Shown here: positions 27,272 through 36,108 of the stretch, one piece after another
How positions within the stretch are numbered: the stretch's first letter is position 1
How the letters are laid out: each line of letters begins with the position of its first letter
From: Candidatus Acidulidesulfobacter diazotrophicus
Lineage (GTDB): Bacteria > SZUA-79 > Acidulodesulfobacterales > Acidulodesulfobacteraceae
Assembly (NCBI GenBank): GCA_004195025.1
Contig: SGBB01000004.1
Location: 1-53,477, forward strand
Reading direction: 5' to 3'
Length of the DNA: 53,477 nt
The notes under the pieces: model-generated
The model's database searches: none
Seen by the model: the letters and a program-made list of their open reading frames with translations, nothing else
Told to the model about the DNA's origin: nothing
Made by a program: the position numbers and the translations under genes

Positions 27272-27406
27272 ACTAAATTCCCGCCTTCGCGGGAATGACT
27301 TTGCGGAGTTTTATTATTTCACCTTTTGGGTGTCATTCCTGCGTAAGCAGGAATCCAAAGTTATTTAGCATTAGAACTTATAAATAGTTTCTAATGCAGT
27401 ATTAAG
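27246..27406. repeat. family 2 inverted-repeat element, copy B
   Basis: Ends are CTTAATCCTGCAATAT (left) and CTAATGCAGTATTAAG (right). The interior AATTCCCGCCTTCGCGGGAA and TGTCATTCCTGCGTAAGCAG blocks are the same as in family 1 but in the opposite arrangement. The right end is 14 bp from the murT stop codon. Confidence 0.85.
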
Positions 27407-27419
27407 AATAATGTTTTTA

Positions 27420-29048
27420 TTATACAATAATTTTTTCTAAATTGGAAAGTTCCGTATAAGTAGAAAATATATAAATTCTGCTTAATTTTTTATCATCGGT
27501 TATATTATTATTGTTTACATCATTATTGCTTATATTTATAATCTCATATAATGCTTTTCCTACATTATAATTTACTTTTATTTTTTCGGCATTTATTCCT
27601 GCCGTTTTAAGTCTTATAGCCATATCGTAAGGTCTAAGACCAGTAATTATAATATTATTAAATTTATCAATATATTTTTCAAAATTAACATCCCATATCC
27701 ACGAAACATCTCTACCGTCGGCATCTCTGTCGGAAAAAGCAAATAAAGCATTTATATAATTATTTTTTTCAAATATTTTCCCCAATACATTGTTAAATCC
27801 TGAAGGGTTTTTCACTAAATCTACGTTATACTCTACTCCTTTAAAGGTTTTTTTAAAAGATCTGCCGAATTTCGTAAAATAGTTTTCAAAGGATATTTTA
27901 ATTATTTCATCATTTAAACCGTAATATTTTACAACCAAGAAAGCAGCCATATAATTCAATATATTGTAATATCCCTGAATTGACGGTTTGAAGCTGAAAT
28001 TTTTGTTGATATTATTAATAATATGATTACTTGTGTTTGCATTATGTATATCGCAATTATTTTTACAATTAGCATCGTTAGCACCAATGCTATTATTACT
28101 ATAATTGCTATAGTAACTTTTATTAATATTATTTTGCATATCGGAAATATTATTACTTTTTATTTTAGAAAAAAATTCTTCAGTATTATTAAAGCTAAAA
28201 TTTAAATAATCGTCTTCAAGTATTTCTGCCTCTATATCAGATATATTGCTTTTATATCCGCAAGAATTGCAATAATACTTTATTATAGCATATTTATCGT
28301 TAAATTCTGCAGATAATATACTTCCGCATTGCGGACAAGAGACTGCATCGGTAAAAGCGATATTGCCGCTATTTTTTTTCACAGATACACCAAATACTTC
28401 TGTAATATCAATATCATCTAACTTATCAGATAATTTTTTTATAGATTTAAAATTAAAATGAAGTTTTTTATTTTTAGTATTAAATCCTACAAAAGAAGCA
28501 AGGGGTTCGTTTGTAGGCAAAATTAATACAGGATAAGTTTTTAAAGATTTTATAGAATTTTTAATATTTAGCATCGTAGTGTTGACTTCCCCGTATCTGT
28601 CTAATTGGTCTCTGTAAAAATTGGTAATTACAATAATATCAGGATTTATTTTTGAAATAACGTAAGGAAAAACTTTCTCATCTGTTTCAATTACGATAAT
28701 ATCAGCATTAAACTTTCCGTTAAATGAATAACATCCAATAATAGACCCGAAAATGCCGTTTATCATATTTGCTCCATTCACATTTGAGCATACTTTACTA
28801 CCCGCATTATTTAAACAGGAGGCTATTAAATTAGTAGTAGTAGTTTTTCCGTTAGTTCCAGTAATAATTATCACAGGAATATTTATCGCATTTATATCTT
28901 TTGCAAAATTATCAACTAAATTCTTGTCAAATTTTCTCAACAAATAAAGCGGAAGAACATCGCCGTTTCTTCTTAATACTACAACTAAAATTAACTTAAA
29001 AAATTTATAAAGAATAATCTCTATGTTATTTTTAATATTTAAATTCAT
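27420..29048 (-). CDS. murT: lipid II isoglutaminyl synthase, Mur-ligase-like subunit
   Basis: With GatD, amidates the D-Glu of lipid II to D-isoglutamine. It has a Mur ligase ATP site ITGTNGKTTTTN (residues 63-73), the central TNFYRDQLDRYGE motif, a four-cysteine ribbon (Cys238, 241, 260, 263) as in MurT, and a C-terminal DUF1727 domain starting near KTFKGVEYNVDLVKNPSGFN. An Asn-rich insertion of about 55 residues (295-350) brings the length to 542, where Gram-positive MurT has about 440. The partner gene gatD is in this window 5 kb away on the other strand, instead of directly adjacent. Glutamate racemase lies between them. Confidence 0.88.
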   Translation of the reverse strand: MNLNIKNNIEIILYKFFKLILVVVLRRNGDVLPLYLLRKFDKNLVDNFAKDINAINIPVIIITGTNGKTTTTNLIASCLNNAGSKVCSNVNGANMINGIFGSIIGCYSFNGKFNADIIVIETDEKVFPYVISKINPDIIVITNFYRDQLDRYGEVNTTMLNIKNSIKSLKTYPVLILPTNEPLASFVGFNTKNKKLHFNFKSIKKLSDKLDDIDITEVFGVSVKKNSGNIAFTDAVSCPQCGSILSAEFNDKYAIIKYYCNSCGYKSNISDIEAEILEDDYLNFSFNNTEEFFSKIKSNNISDMQNNINKSYYSNYSNNSIGANDANCKNNCDIHNANTSNHIINNINKNFSFKPSIQGYYNILNYMAAFLVVKYYGLNDEIIKISFENYFTKFGRSFKKTFKGVEYNVDLVKNPSGFNNVLGKIFEKNNYINALFAFSDRDADGRDVSWIWDVNFEKYIDKFNNIIITGLRPYDMAIRLKTAGINAEKIKVNYNVGKALYEIINISNNDVNNNNITDDKKLSRIYIFSTYTELSNLEKIIV

Positions 29049-29202
29049 AATAATTTCAATAAGTTATAAATTACTCTAATATTTTAACTACTTAGCTACT
29101 GATTAAAAATTGTGCAATATGATTAAGTTTTCTATTTTTCTAACTATTCAGGTTTTAACAATCAAGTTTTCTTTAAAAAATTTTACAGCCCTTGTGAAAT
29201 TG

Positions 29203-31665
29203 TCAATTTTTATTTATTGATTGTTTAATTTTTTCAACAGCTTCCATTGCATTTTTTGCATAAATGTCTGCGTTTATGGACTTTGCATAATCTTCATTAA
29301 CTACAGCCCCTCCAACCATTGAAAAAACATTTATATCGTTTTTTTTCAATTCTTTAATAACATTTTCCATTTCACCTACGGTTGTAGTCATAAGAGCGGA
29401 CAATCCTACGAAATTAACTTTATTTTTTATAGCTTCTGCAACAATTTTTTCGGTCTTAACGTTTCTGCCGAGATCTATAACTTCAAAACCGTTATTTTCT
29501 AAAAGAGTTGCAACAATATTTTTGCCTATGTCGTGAACATCTCCTTCAACAGTCGCCATTAAAATTTTTATTGTATTAGAATTTGTATTTTTAGGCAAAT
29601 CTTTCTTAATCCTCGCAAAAGCTATTTTCATAACTTCTGCGCTTTCCATAACCTGCGGCAAAAAATATATATTTTTATCAAAAAGCTTCCCGACTTCTTC
29701 CAGCGCAGGTATTAAATATTTATTGCCGATTTCTAACGGGGCGGCGCCTTCGGATAATAAGCTTTCCACAAAAGAAACTACGCCTTCTTTTTCTCCGTTT
29801 AGAACGGCATTATATAATTTTTCGCCGGTACTTAAAATATTGCTTTTTGTACCGGAATTTTTAGAATTTTCTGTTGAATTTGAATATTTTTCATTATTAT
29901 AGCTGTTTGCTTTTTCCGAGAAATGGTTTATGTATGTCTTTGCAAGATAATCTTTAGCTATTAAAACTTTTGCGGCATAAAAACTGCCTGTTAAAAGTTC
30001 GTCTTCAGGGTTTACTATTGCTGCGCTCAACCCTGCGGAAAAACACATTGTTAAAAAGGCTGCATTAATATATGTTCTTTTTGGCAAACCGAACGAAATA
30101 TTACTTACTCCCAGAACCGTCGGAATATTTAAAATAGTTTTATTTTTTTTAATCGCTTCTAATGTTGTTAAAGCCTTGTCTTGTCCTGCGCTTATAGGAA
30201 GAGTTAAAAAATCTATCATAATGTCGTAAGATTTTATGCCAAAATCCGTAAGTTTGTTGTAAACCGTATAGGCAGTTTTTATTCTCTCATCCGATGTTTC
30301 AGGAATGCCCTTGTCGTCTAACGCAAGAACTATTACTGCAGCGCCGTATTTTTTAATTAGCGGCATTAATTTATTTATTTTTTTTTCTTCGCCGCTTATA
30401 GAATTAACTAATGCTTTGCCGGGATACAGCATAAGAGCTTCTTCAACAGCATCTGGATTAGAAGAATCTATAACAAGAGGAGTCTGTACAACATTAGAAG
30501 CCGCCAGAATTGCTTTTTTCATAAGTTCAATTTCATCTGTCCCCGGAACTCCGACATTAATATCAAGCATAGATGCGCCGTCATCGGTTTGCATTTTGGC
30601 AGTTTTTCTAATATAATTTGTTTTACCGTTTTTCAACTCTTCAATAAATTCTTTTTTCCCCGTCGGATTTATTCTCTCTCCTATCATTACTGGCGGATGA
30701 TGCGCGCCGATTGAAATAAATTCAGTCCTTGAGGTTAAAAAAAGTCCCGCCTCTCTTTTTATACCTTTTTCAGGCAGTTCGCTATTATTGATTATTTTTA
30801 ATTTTTTGGACATTTCTTTAATAAATTTATCGTCGCTGCCGCAGCATGCAGATACAATCCTTACCCCTATTAATGCAAGTTCCTCTATTAATTTAGAAAA
30901 ATCATCCGGCTTGCCCGGAAATATAGTTTTTCCATTAACTAAAGACGGTATGCCCGCATTTGGCTTAGAAATAAGAGGAATATCGGTAACAGATGCCATT
31001 TTTTTTAAAATTTCATAAATATCTTCAGGACCTACGGAACAATTTGCTCCGATAACATCAGCGCCAAGACTGTCTGCGGTAATAGCAAAAACTTCAGGGG
31101 TAGTGCCTAAAATTGTTCTATAAGTATTGTCAAATGTCATCATTGCTATTATAGGTTTGTCGCTTAATTCTTTAACCGCAATTATCGCGGCTCTGACTTC
31201 CTGGAGGTCTATCATCGTTTCAAGCTGAAATAAATCAACATCGGCATCAAGTCCCGCTTTTATCTGTTCTTTATACAATTCAACACTTTCTTTAAAAGTT
31301 AATTCTCCCACAGGGTAAATAAATTTTCCGGTCGGCGCCAAAGACATAGCGATAAGACAATTGCCGTTAGATGCTTTTTGTGCAGCTTTTACCGCATTAT
31401 AATTAATTTCATATAATTTATTTTCAAGACCGTATTCTGCAAGTTTTATTTTATTTGCTCCAAAAGTATTGGCAACCAATATTTCGCTTCCTGCTTCGGC
31501 ATAGCTTTTATGAATGGCTATAATATGATTAATTTTTTCTGAAATATTAAAACTTTCAGGCAATAAACCTTTAGGAAGGAGTCCTTGAATCTGTAAAATA
31601 GTTCCCATAGCTCCATCCGATAATATCAATCTTTTTTTTAATTCGTTCCTGAAATTTTTTATCAT
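29203..31665 (-). CDS. metH: B12-dependent methionine synthase lacking the reactivation domain
   Basis: Transfers a methyl group from methyl-THF to homocysteine through cobalamin. The domain order is: homocysteine-binding domain (zinc cysteines in GANCSVGPED and SACCGSDD), pterin-binding domain (PVMIGERINPTGKKEF, DINVGVPGTDE), a Ser/Asn-rich linker, a cobalamin cap, and a cobalamin-binding domain with DVHDIGKN (the DxHxxG lower-ligand motif). At 820 aa it lacks the AdoMet-binding reactivation domain of the roughly 1200-aa E. coli enzyme, so an outside activator is needed. The RACo-like gene at 16507 is a candidate. It lies between murI and murT on the same strand. Confidence 0.92.
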   Translation of the reverse strand: MIKNFRNELKKRLILSDGAMGTILQIQGLLPKGLLPESFNISEKINHIIAIHKSYAEAGSEILVANTFGANKIKLAEYGLENKLYEINYNAVKAAQKASNGNCLIAMSLAPTGKFIYPVGELTFKESVELYKEQIKAGLDADVDLFQLETMIDLQEVRAAIIAVKELSDKPIIAMMTFDNTYRTILGTTPEVFAITADSLGADVIGANCSVGPEDIYEILKKMASVTDIPLISKPNAGIPSLVNGKTIFPGKPDDFSKLIEELALIGVRIVSACCGSDDKFIKEMSKKLKIINNSELPEKGIKREAGLFLTSRTEFISIGAHHPPVMIGERINPTGKKEFIEELKNGKTNYIRKTAKMQTDDGASMLDINVGVPGTDEIELMKKAILAASNVVQTPLVIDSSNPDAVEEALMLYPGKALVNSISGEEKKINKLMPLIKKYGAAVIVLALDDKGIPETSDERIKTAYTVYNKLTDFGIKSYDIMIDFLTLPISAGQDKALTTLEAIKKNKTILNIPTVLGVSNISFGLPKRTYINAAFLTMCFSAGLSAAIVNPEDELLTGSFYAAKVLIAKDYLAKTYINHFSEKANSYNNEKYSNSTENSKNSGTKSNILSTGEKLYNAVLNGEKEGVVSFVESLLSEGAAPLEIGNKYLIPALEEVGKLFDKNIYFLPQVMESAEVMKIAFARIKKDLPKNTNSNTIKILMATVEGDVHDIGKNIVATLLENNGFEVIDLGRNVKTEKIVAEAIKNKVNFVGLSALMTTTVGEMENVIKELKKNDINVFSMVGGAVVNEDYAKSINADIYAKNAMEAVEKIKQSINKN

Positions 31666-31744
31666 AATTTTTTAAACCTGTTTTATATTTTTATATTTTA
31701 TGCCGTTAATTTATATATAATAGCTAAATAAAATTAAAGAAAAA

Positions 31745-32629
31745 TTAAAGAAAATCAATAATAACTTCAATATCTTCCGTTATATTTTTACCGAGAAAAT
31801 TGCTTCCGAGCAGTTTAAACTTTTCAGGATCATCGCTAACGTAATATTTTTCAAAAGGCTTGTCTAATGTAGTATTTAACATATTATTATTAATTAGAAA
31901 ATTCCTTACTTCAATAGAAACTTCTTTTCCCGAATCAATAATTTCCGTATTTTTATCTATAATTTTTGAAATAATAGTTTTTAACATAGGATAATGAGTG
32001 CATCCAAGAACAATCGAAGACGGTTTGGTTTCAATAATAGGCTGCAAATAATATTTTAATATCTCGCTGGTAATATTAGAGTCAATCCAGCCTTCTTCCA
32101 CAAGTGGAACCAACAGGGGGCAAGCTCTCTCTATTATTGTAATATTAGCACCTTTGTCGTAATTATTTAGCCTGCTTATTGCATTTGAATAAGCTTTACT
32201 TCCTATTGTTGCCTTAGTTCCTATGACAGCGATAGTATTAACTTCCACATCTGAATTATAATTATTGTTTTTATAATTATCAATTTTTTCAATTGATTTT
32301 ATTGATTTTTTATAGGCACGACGGGCACCCGGTTCTATAACTCCGAAAATAGGTATGCTAAATTCTTTTTTTAATTCATCGAGCGCCAAACTTGATACTG
32401 TGTTGCACGCTGCGACAATAAGTTTGACATTGTGTTTTAATAAAAATTTTGTAATTTCTTTCGAATATTTTACAATTGTTTCTTTTGATTTATTTCCGTA
32501 AGGAACTCTTGCCGTATCGCCAAAATATATGAGATTTTCATATTTAAGTAATCGCCTGATTTCTTTAAACACGGTAAGACCGCCCAATCCTGAATCAAAA
32601 ATACCTATAGGCTGCCGATTAATTGACAT
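31745..32629 (-). CDS. murI: glutamate racemase
   Basis: Cofactor-independent racemase that supplies D-glutamate for peptidoglycan. Both catalytic cysteines are visible: VAACNTVSSLAL (first) and VLGCTHYPML (second). The N-terminus, PIGIFDSGLGGLTVFKE, and YFGDTARVPYGNKS are signature motifs. It is 294 aa, with a short Asn-rich insertion near residue 120. It lies upstream of metH and murT on the same strand; its product is the residue later amidated by MurT-GatD. Confidence 0.95.
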   Translation of the reverse strand: MSINRQPIGIFDSGLGGLTVFKEIRRLLKYENLIYFGDTARVPYGNKSKETIVKYSKEITKFLLKHNVKLIVAACNTVSSLALDELKKEFSIPIFGVIEPGARRAYKKSIKSIEKIDNYKNNNYNSDVEVNTIAVIGTKATIGSKAYSNAISRLNNYDKGANITIIERACPLLVPLVEEGWIDSNITSEILKYYLQPIIETKPSSIVLGCTHYPMLKTIISKIIDKNTEIIDSGKEVSIEVRNFLINNNMLNTTLDKPFEKYYVSDDPEKFKLLGSNFLGKNITEDIEVIIDFL

Positions 32630-32900
32630 AATTATTATATATTTTAATTTTAATATTTAATATTAATTAATATTTTTGATTTACTAAATTTACTAGTTTA
32701 TTAATTTTATTAATTTTATTAATTTAAAAACAAAATTTTTTATGCTATATTATATGAAATTATATTCTAAATAAAATAATCTGTTTTTATATATATATTT
32801 GTATATATATAAATATATTAAATTAAAAATTATATATTATCAAATAAAATTACTTGATTTTTAAAATTGCTTGATTTTTTTAAGGAGGATGTCAATATAT

Positions 32901-33344
32901 ATGGCAAATTTATACGAACAATACAACCACTATGACGATAATAAATATAAAGAAAAAAGATTCGACATTAAAACCGAAGACAGTGTGGATGTGAAAGTTT
33001 TAGAAACAATTCCTTTCTGCTATCCTTTAAGTCAAACTAAAGTTTCTATAACAACAAAAGAATTTACTTCCGTTTGTCCTTGGAGCGGGCTTCCCGATAC
33101 CGCAGAGCTTAATATAACATATACGCCTAATAATCATCTTGTTGAAATGAAATCCTTAAAATATTACCTGCTATCTTTCAGAAATATAGGAATACTTCAA
33201 GAACATGCCGTAAACAGAATATTAAATGATTTAGCGAAATTATTAGAACCAAAAAATATGGAAGTTGAAGCAAAATTTGAATCGAGAGGCGGACTTGATA
33301 CGGTAGTAAAGGTTGAATATAATGCCGCAAATGTTGAAAAATAA
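32901..33344 (+). CDS. queF: NADPH-dependent 7-cyano-7-deazaguanine reductase
   Basis: Reduces preQ0 to preQ1 in queuosine biosynthesis. The short, single-domain form (147 aa) shows the active-site Cys and Asp in SVCPWSGLPDTAEL, the LVEMKSLKYYLLSFRN substrate motif, and ESRGGLDTVV at the C-terminus. The start is chosen by AGGAGG at 32883-32888: it is 12 nt from the ATG at 32901 and would abut the ATG at 32889. No preQ1 riboswitch pattern is visible upstream. It is convergent with the VOC gene, with 15 bp between stops. Confidence 0.94.
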   Translation: MANLYEQYNHYDDNKYKEKRFDIKTEDSVDVKVLETIPFCYPLSQTKVSITTKEFTSVCPWSGLPDTAELNITYTPNNHLVEMKSLKYYLLSFRNIGILQEHAVNRILNDLAKLLEPKNMEVEAKFESRGGLDTVVKVEYNAANVEK

Positions 33345-33359
33345 ATTAAACCGAATAAT

Positions 33360-33758
33360 TTATAAATATTGTATTAATTCTATCGTAATATTATTAGGGT
33401 CTTTAAGAAAGGCAAGCTTCATGGTTTTATCAAGCGAATAAAAAGGGTCTCTTGTAAATACCGCGCCTTTTTCTTTCATAGTAATAAAATCTTTGTCAAT
33501 ATTGTCGGTCATAAAAGCAAAATGTGCAAAACTGCATTCTTTGCCATTTTCATTTGAAGATATAAAATCTAAACTTTCTTTTTCTTCATAAATAAGTTCT
33601 AACTCAAAGTTTGATTCATCATCTTTTAAAAAAACTAAAGTTACTTTATGAACTTCAATATATCTTTTTTCTTTAATCTTTAGATTTAATATATTAGTAT
33701 AAAAAGTTAATGATTGATCTAAATATTTAGTTTTTACAGCTGCATGTATTAATTTCAT
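33360..33758 (-). CDS. VOC superfamily (glyoxalase I-like) protein
   Basis: A 132-aa single-domain vicinal oxygen chelate protein. It begins KLIHAAVKTKYLDQSLTFYTNIL, as glyoxalase I does, with likely metal ligands His5, a Glu in ELELIYE, His in SFAHFAFMTDN, and Glu in ITIELIQYL. This four-ligand pattern suits a Ni/Zn lactoylglutathione-lyase-type enzyme, but the true substrate is not clear from sequence. It converges on queF and has no operon partner. Confidence 0.8.
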   Translation of the reverse strand: MKLIHAAVKTKYLDQSLTFYTNILNLKIKEKRYIEVHKVTLVFLKDDESNFELELIYEEKESLDFISSNENGKECSFAHFAFMTDNIDKDFITMKEKGAVFTRDPFYSLDKTMKLAFLKDPNNITIELIQYL

Positions 33759-33990
33759 GATATTTTTTTTGCATTAAATTTATTAAAATATTAGACTATA
33801 ATTATTTAAAACTACATTTGCTGCATTTAGTAAATTTATGGAAAACTTGCCATATTTTATTAAACTATTTTTATTAAACTATAATAAATATAATAAATTA
33901 AAAGTTGACAACAATAAAATAAAATAAATATATGATAATTAAATTATGAATATTTTATCATAATAATATAATTATTAAAATAAAATAAAA

Positions 33991-34764
33991 ATGAATTATA
34001 ACTTAAATCTAAATGCTATTGATCTTTATCCTGAAATTATGAATATTTACGGAGATAGAGGGAATATGCTCTATTTTAAATACAGAGCTTCATTATACGG
34101 AATAACTGTAAATATCGGGTCATGCTCTATAGGCGAGAAATTTGATACGGATAAGACCGATATTATGTTTATAGGCGGCGGACAGGATTCCGAACAGGCT
34201 TTGATTTATAAAGATTTTATAACTAACAAAAAAAATGCGCTTAAAGACGCTAAAGATGCGGGTAAAATAATGCTTTCAATCTGCGGAGGCTATCAGCTTT
34301 TACTGAATTATTATAAAACTTTAGACAATAAAATAATCGAAGGCATTTCTATTTTTGACGGATATACGGCGGCGGAACCTAAAAAACCCAGATTAACCGG
34401 CAATATCGCTTCCGCTTTCAAAGATAAGATAATTGTAGGATTTGAAAATCATAGCGGGAGAACATATTTATCAGAATCTCAACAAAATTTTGGAAAAGTC
34501 TTGTTTGGATTTGGCAATAACGGGGTAGATAAAACAGAAGGAGCAATTTCAAATAATTTCTATGGTACATATATGCATGGAAGTATTTTACCTAAAAATT
34601 TTCAATTCTGCGACATAATTATAGACACAGCAGTTAAAAATAAATATAAAATTGCTCTTAACGAAATAATTAAAAAAAACAATATCAATATTGATAATAA
34701 TTTTGAAATCAATGCAAGAAAGGATATAAGAGATTTAAAAAAAATAATTAATAGAACAATATGA
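33991..34764 (+). CDS. gatD: lipid II isoglutaminyl synthase, glutaminase subunit
   Basis: Class I glutamine amidotransferase of the CobB/CobQ type that provides ammonia to MurT. The nucleophile is Cys98 in LSICGGYQLL and the catalytic His is His196 in YGTYMHGSILPKN. LNAIDLYPEIMNIYGDRGN and IMFIGGGQDSEQ match GatD rather than cobyric acid synthase. Length is 257 aa. It is on the plus strand between the VOC gene and a family 1 repeat, so it is transcribed separately from murT. Confidence 0.88.
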   Translation: MNYNLNLNAIDLYPEIMNIYGDRGNMLYFKYRASLYGITVNIGSCSIGEKFDTDKTDIMFIGGGQDSEQALIYKDFITNKKNALKDAKDAGKIMLSICGGYQLLLNYYKTLDNKIIEGISIFDGYTAAEPKKPRLTGNIASAFKDKIIVGFENHSGRTYLSESQQNFGKVLFGFGNNGVDKTEGAISNNFYGTYMHGSILPKNFQFCDIIIDTAVKNKYKIALNEIIKKNNINIDNNFEINARKDIRDLKKIINRTI

Positions 34765-34813
34765 AATAAACCAAAACAAGCAATGTATTCAACTTAGATT
34801 ATTTATTATAATT

Positions 34814-35061
34814 CCTAAAATTGCCGATAGAGGATAGAGATTGTTAAATATACCGCAATGCATTAAAGATACTGGATTACTGCTTTATTCGGAATGACTG
34901 CAAATAGCGGGTGAATTTTAAAAATACCTCAAAGTCATACCCCCGCGCAGGCGGGAAAGTTCCAAAGATATAAAGGCATGCTGTTTCTGTTTGCAATGCT
35001 ATAAGCCGAGAGCAAAGCGGTCAGCGGTAATCAGGAAATAAATTTCTATCGGCAATTTTGG
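34814..35061. repeat. family 1 inverted-repeat element, copy e
   Basis: A 248-bp copy with ends CCTAAAATTGCCGATAGAGG and TTTCTATCGGCAATTTTGG. A small internal duplication (GATAGAGGATAGAG) follows the left end. The palindromic interior is present but mutated (GGATTACTGC...CGGAATGAC). TAATT occurs just outside both ends and could be a target-site duplication. It lies 50 bp past the gatD stop. Confidence 0.87.
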
Positions 35062-35120
35062 TAATTATATAATGTTGTTAATCAACAATTAATTAAATCA
35101 AAAAAATATGACAAAATAAA

Positions 35121-35174
35121 TTAAGCGCCTTTTCTTTTTATAATTTTATATTATTTAAAGAATAAGGCGCTTAA
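35121..35174 (-). terminator. terminator hairpin after the small UGA-containing gene
   Basis: Perfect 11-bp arms TTAAGCGCCTT (35121-35131) and AAGGCGCTTAA (35164-35174) with a 32-nt AT loop, followed on the minus strand by TTTATTTTG. The large loop makes it weaker than a classic terminator. It could work in both directions and would end the small-peptide transcript. Confidence 0.6.
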
Positions 35175-35179
35175 TTTTT

Positions 35180-35196
35180 ATGTGCCAACTGCACAT
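35180..35196 (-). promoter_or_regulatory. SECIS-like hairpin downstream of an in-frame UGA
   Basis: The minus-strand RNA forms a perfect 6-bp stem AUGUGC/GCACAU with loop AGUUG. The loop guanine is about 24 nt after the UGA at 35213-35215, in the range used by bacterial SECIS elements. The classic bulged U is missing. The second UGA (35198-35200) is too close to the hairpin to be recoded and would be the stop. Confidence 0.45.
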
Positions 35197-35197
35197 T

Positions 35198-35320
35198 TCA
35201 CTTGCAAGATTTTCAAGAATAACATGAATCTTTAATTCCATAATTTTCCATTAGATTCAAGTAAAATTCTTCGGCATCTAAATTTTCCAACATAGGTTTT
35301 TCGTAACTGATCTTCTTCAT
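35198..35320 (-). CDS. small peptide, candidate selenocysteine-containing modified-peptide precursor
   Basis: A short gene starting at the ATG at 35320 with a strong ribosome site, AGGAGG (35330-35335), 9 nt upstream. It encodes 35 residues, then TGA (35213-35215), then Lys-Ser-Cys-Lys and a second TGA: 40 residues if the first UGA is Sec36. The N-terminus MKKISYEKPMLENL contains YxxPxL (Tyr6, Pro9, Leu11), the leader motif recognised by PqqD-like/RRE proteins in several modified-peptide systems. The C-terminus reads Cys33-Tyr-Ser-Sec36-Lys-Ser-Cys39. A SECIS-like hairpin follows and selA and selD are in this window. No maturase gene is adjacent. If the first UGA is a stop, it is simply a 35-aa peptide. 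Confidence 0.6.
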
Positions 35321-35340
35321 GTTTTTTCACCTCCTTTGGC

Positions 35341-36108
35341 TAAAGTATTATTCAGCTTATAAAAAATTAAATTTAATTTATTTAAATCGGGTTCTTTAAA
35401 TTGATAATCATTTTGATAGCAATGAGTAAATATTAAATTACGGTTATCTATAAAAATGAAAATAAAATGAAAATGCCGCTAAATATATAATTCATTATTT
35501 TATTATAATTATAATAAAATAATTATTCATAACTAAAGCTTATCATATAAAAAAAATATTTCAACAAGTCAATAAAAGAATGTCAAAGCAATAAAAAAAA
35601 TATTGATTTTTTTTAAAATAATGATATATATATAAATTGCAAGATAAAATAATTATTATACATATTTTTATTTATGTTTTTATTTAAGCAGTTTATTTAA
35701 TGTTTTATAATTTAATAGTTTTTAATTAATTAATGACGGAGGTGTAGCCTATTCAATATTTATATTTATATTTTGTATTATAATTTATTATTATAAATAG
35801 TGCGCAAAGGTACATAAAAATATAATTTTATAATAATTATTTATTTATTAAATTTATTTATATATTAAATAATATATAAATTTAAATTAAATATATTTGC
35901 CATACTATTAATATAATGTATAATTAATAGTATATTGTATATTAAAACAATTTAAGAAAATTTAAATTTTATGTTTTATTAAATTTATAATTATAATTAT
36001 AATTATGATGAAAATATGTTTTGTTATTTATATTAATAAAAATTAATCAACACAATTTTTAAAATTTTTAAACTAATTTATTAATTTTATTTTTAAGGAG
36101 AGAGTAAA
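35341..36108. other. AT-rich stretch without a recognised gene
   Basis: Upstream region shared by the small minus-strand peptide gene and the plus-strand pal gene. It is almost entirely A/T. One strong ribosome-site-like GGAGGTG (35738-35744) occurs, but the reading frame after it (ATG ACG GAG GTG TAG, overlapping it) closes at once and no other start follows. No tRNA, CRISPR or longer open frame is seen. Confidence 0.7.

Noticed and set aside
32630-32900. Possible preQ1 riboswitch before queF
   Set aside because: The leader is almost pure A/T, with no C-rich loop and no A-rich pseudoknot tail pattern.
35733-35747. Four-codon frame M-T-E-V at the orphan GGAGGTG
   Set aside because: Too short to call as a gene; kept only as a finding about the ribosome-site-like sequence.
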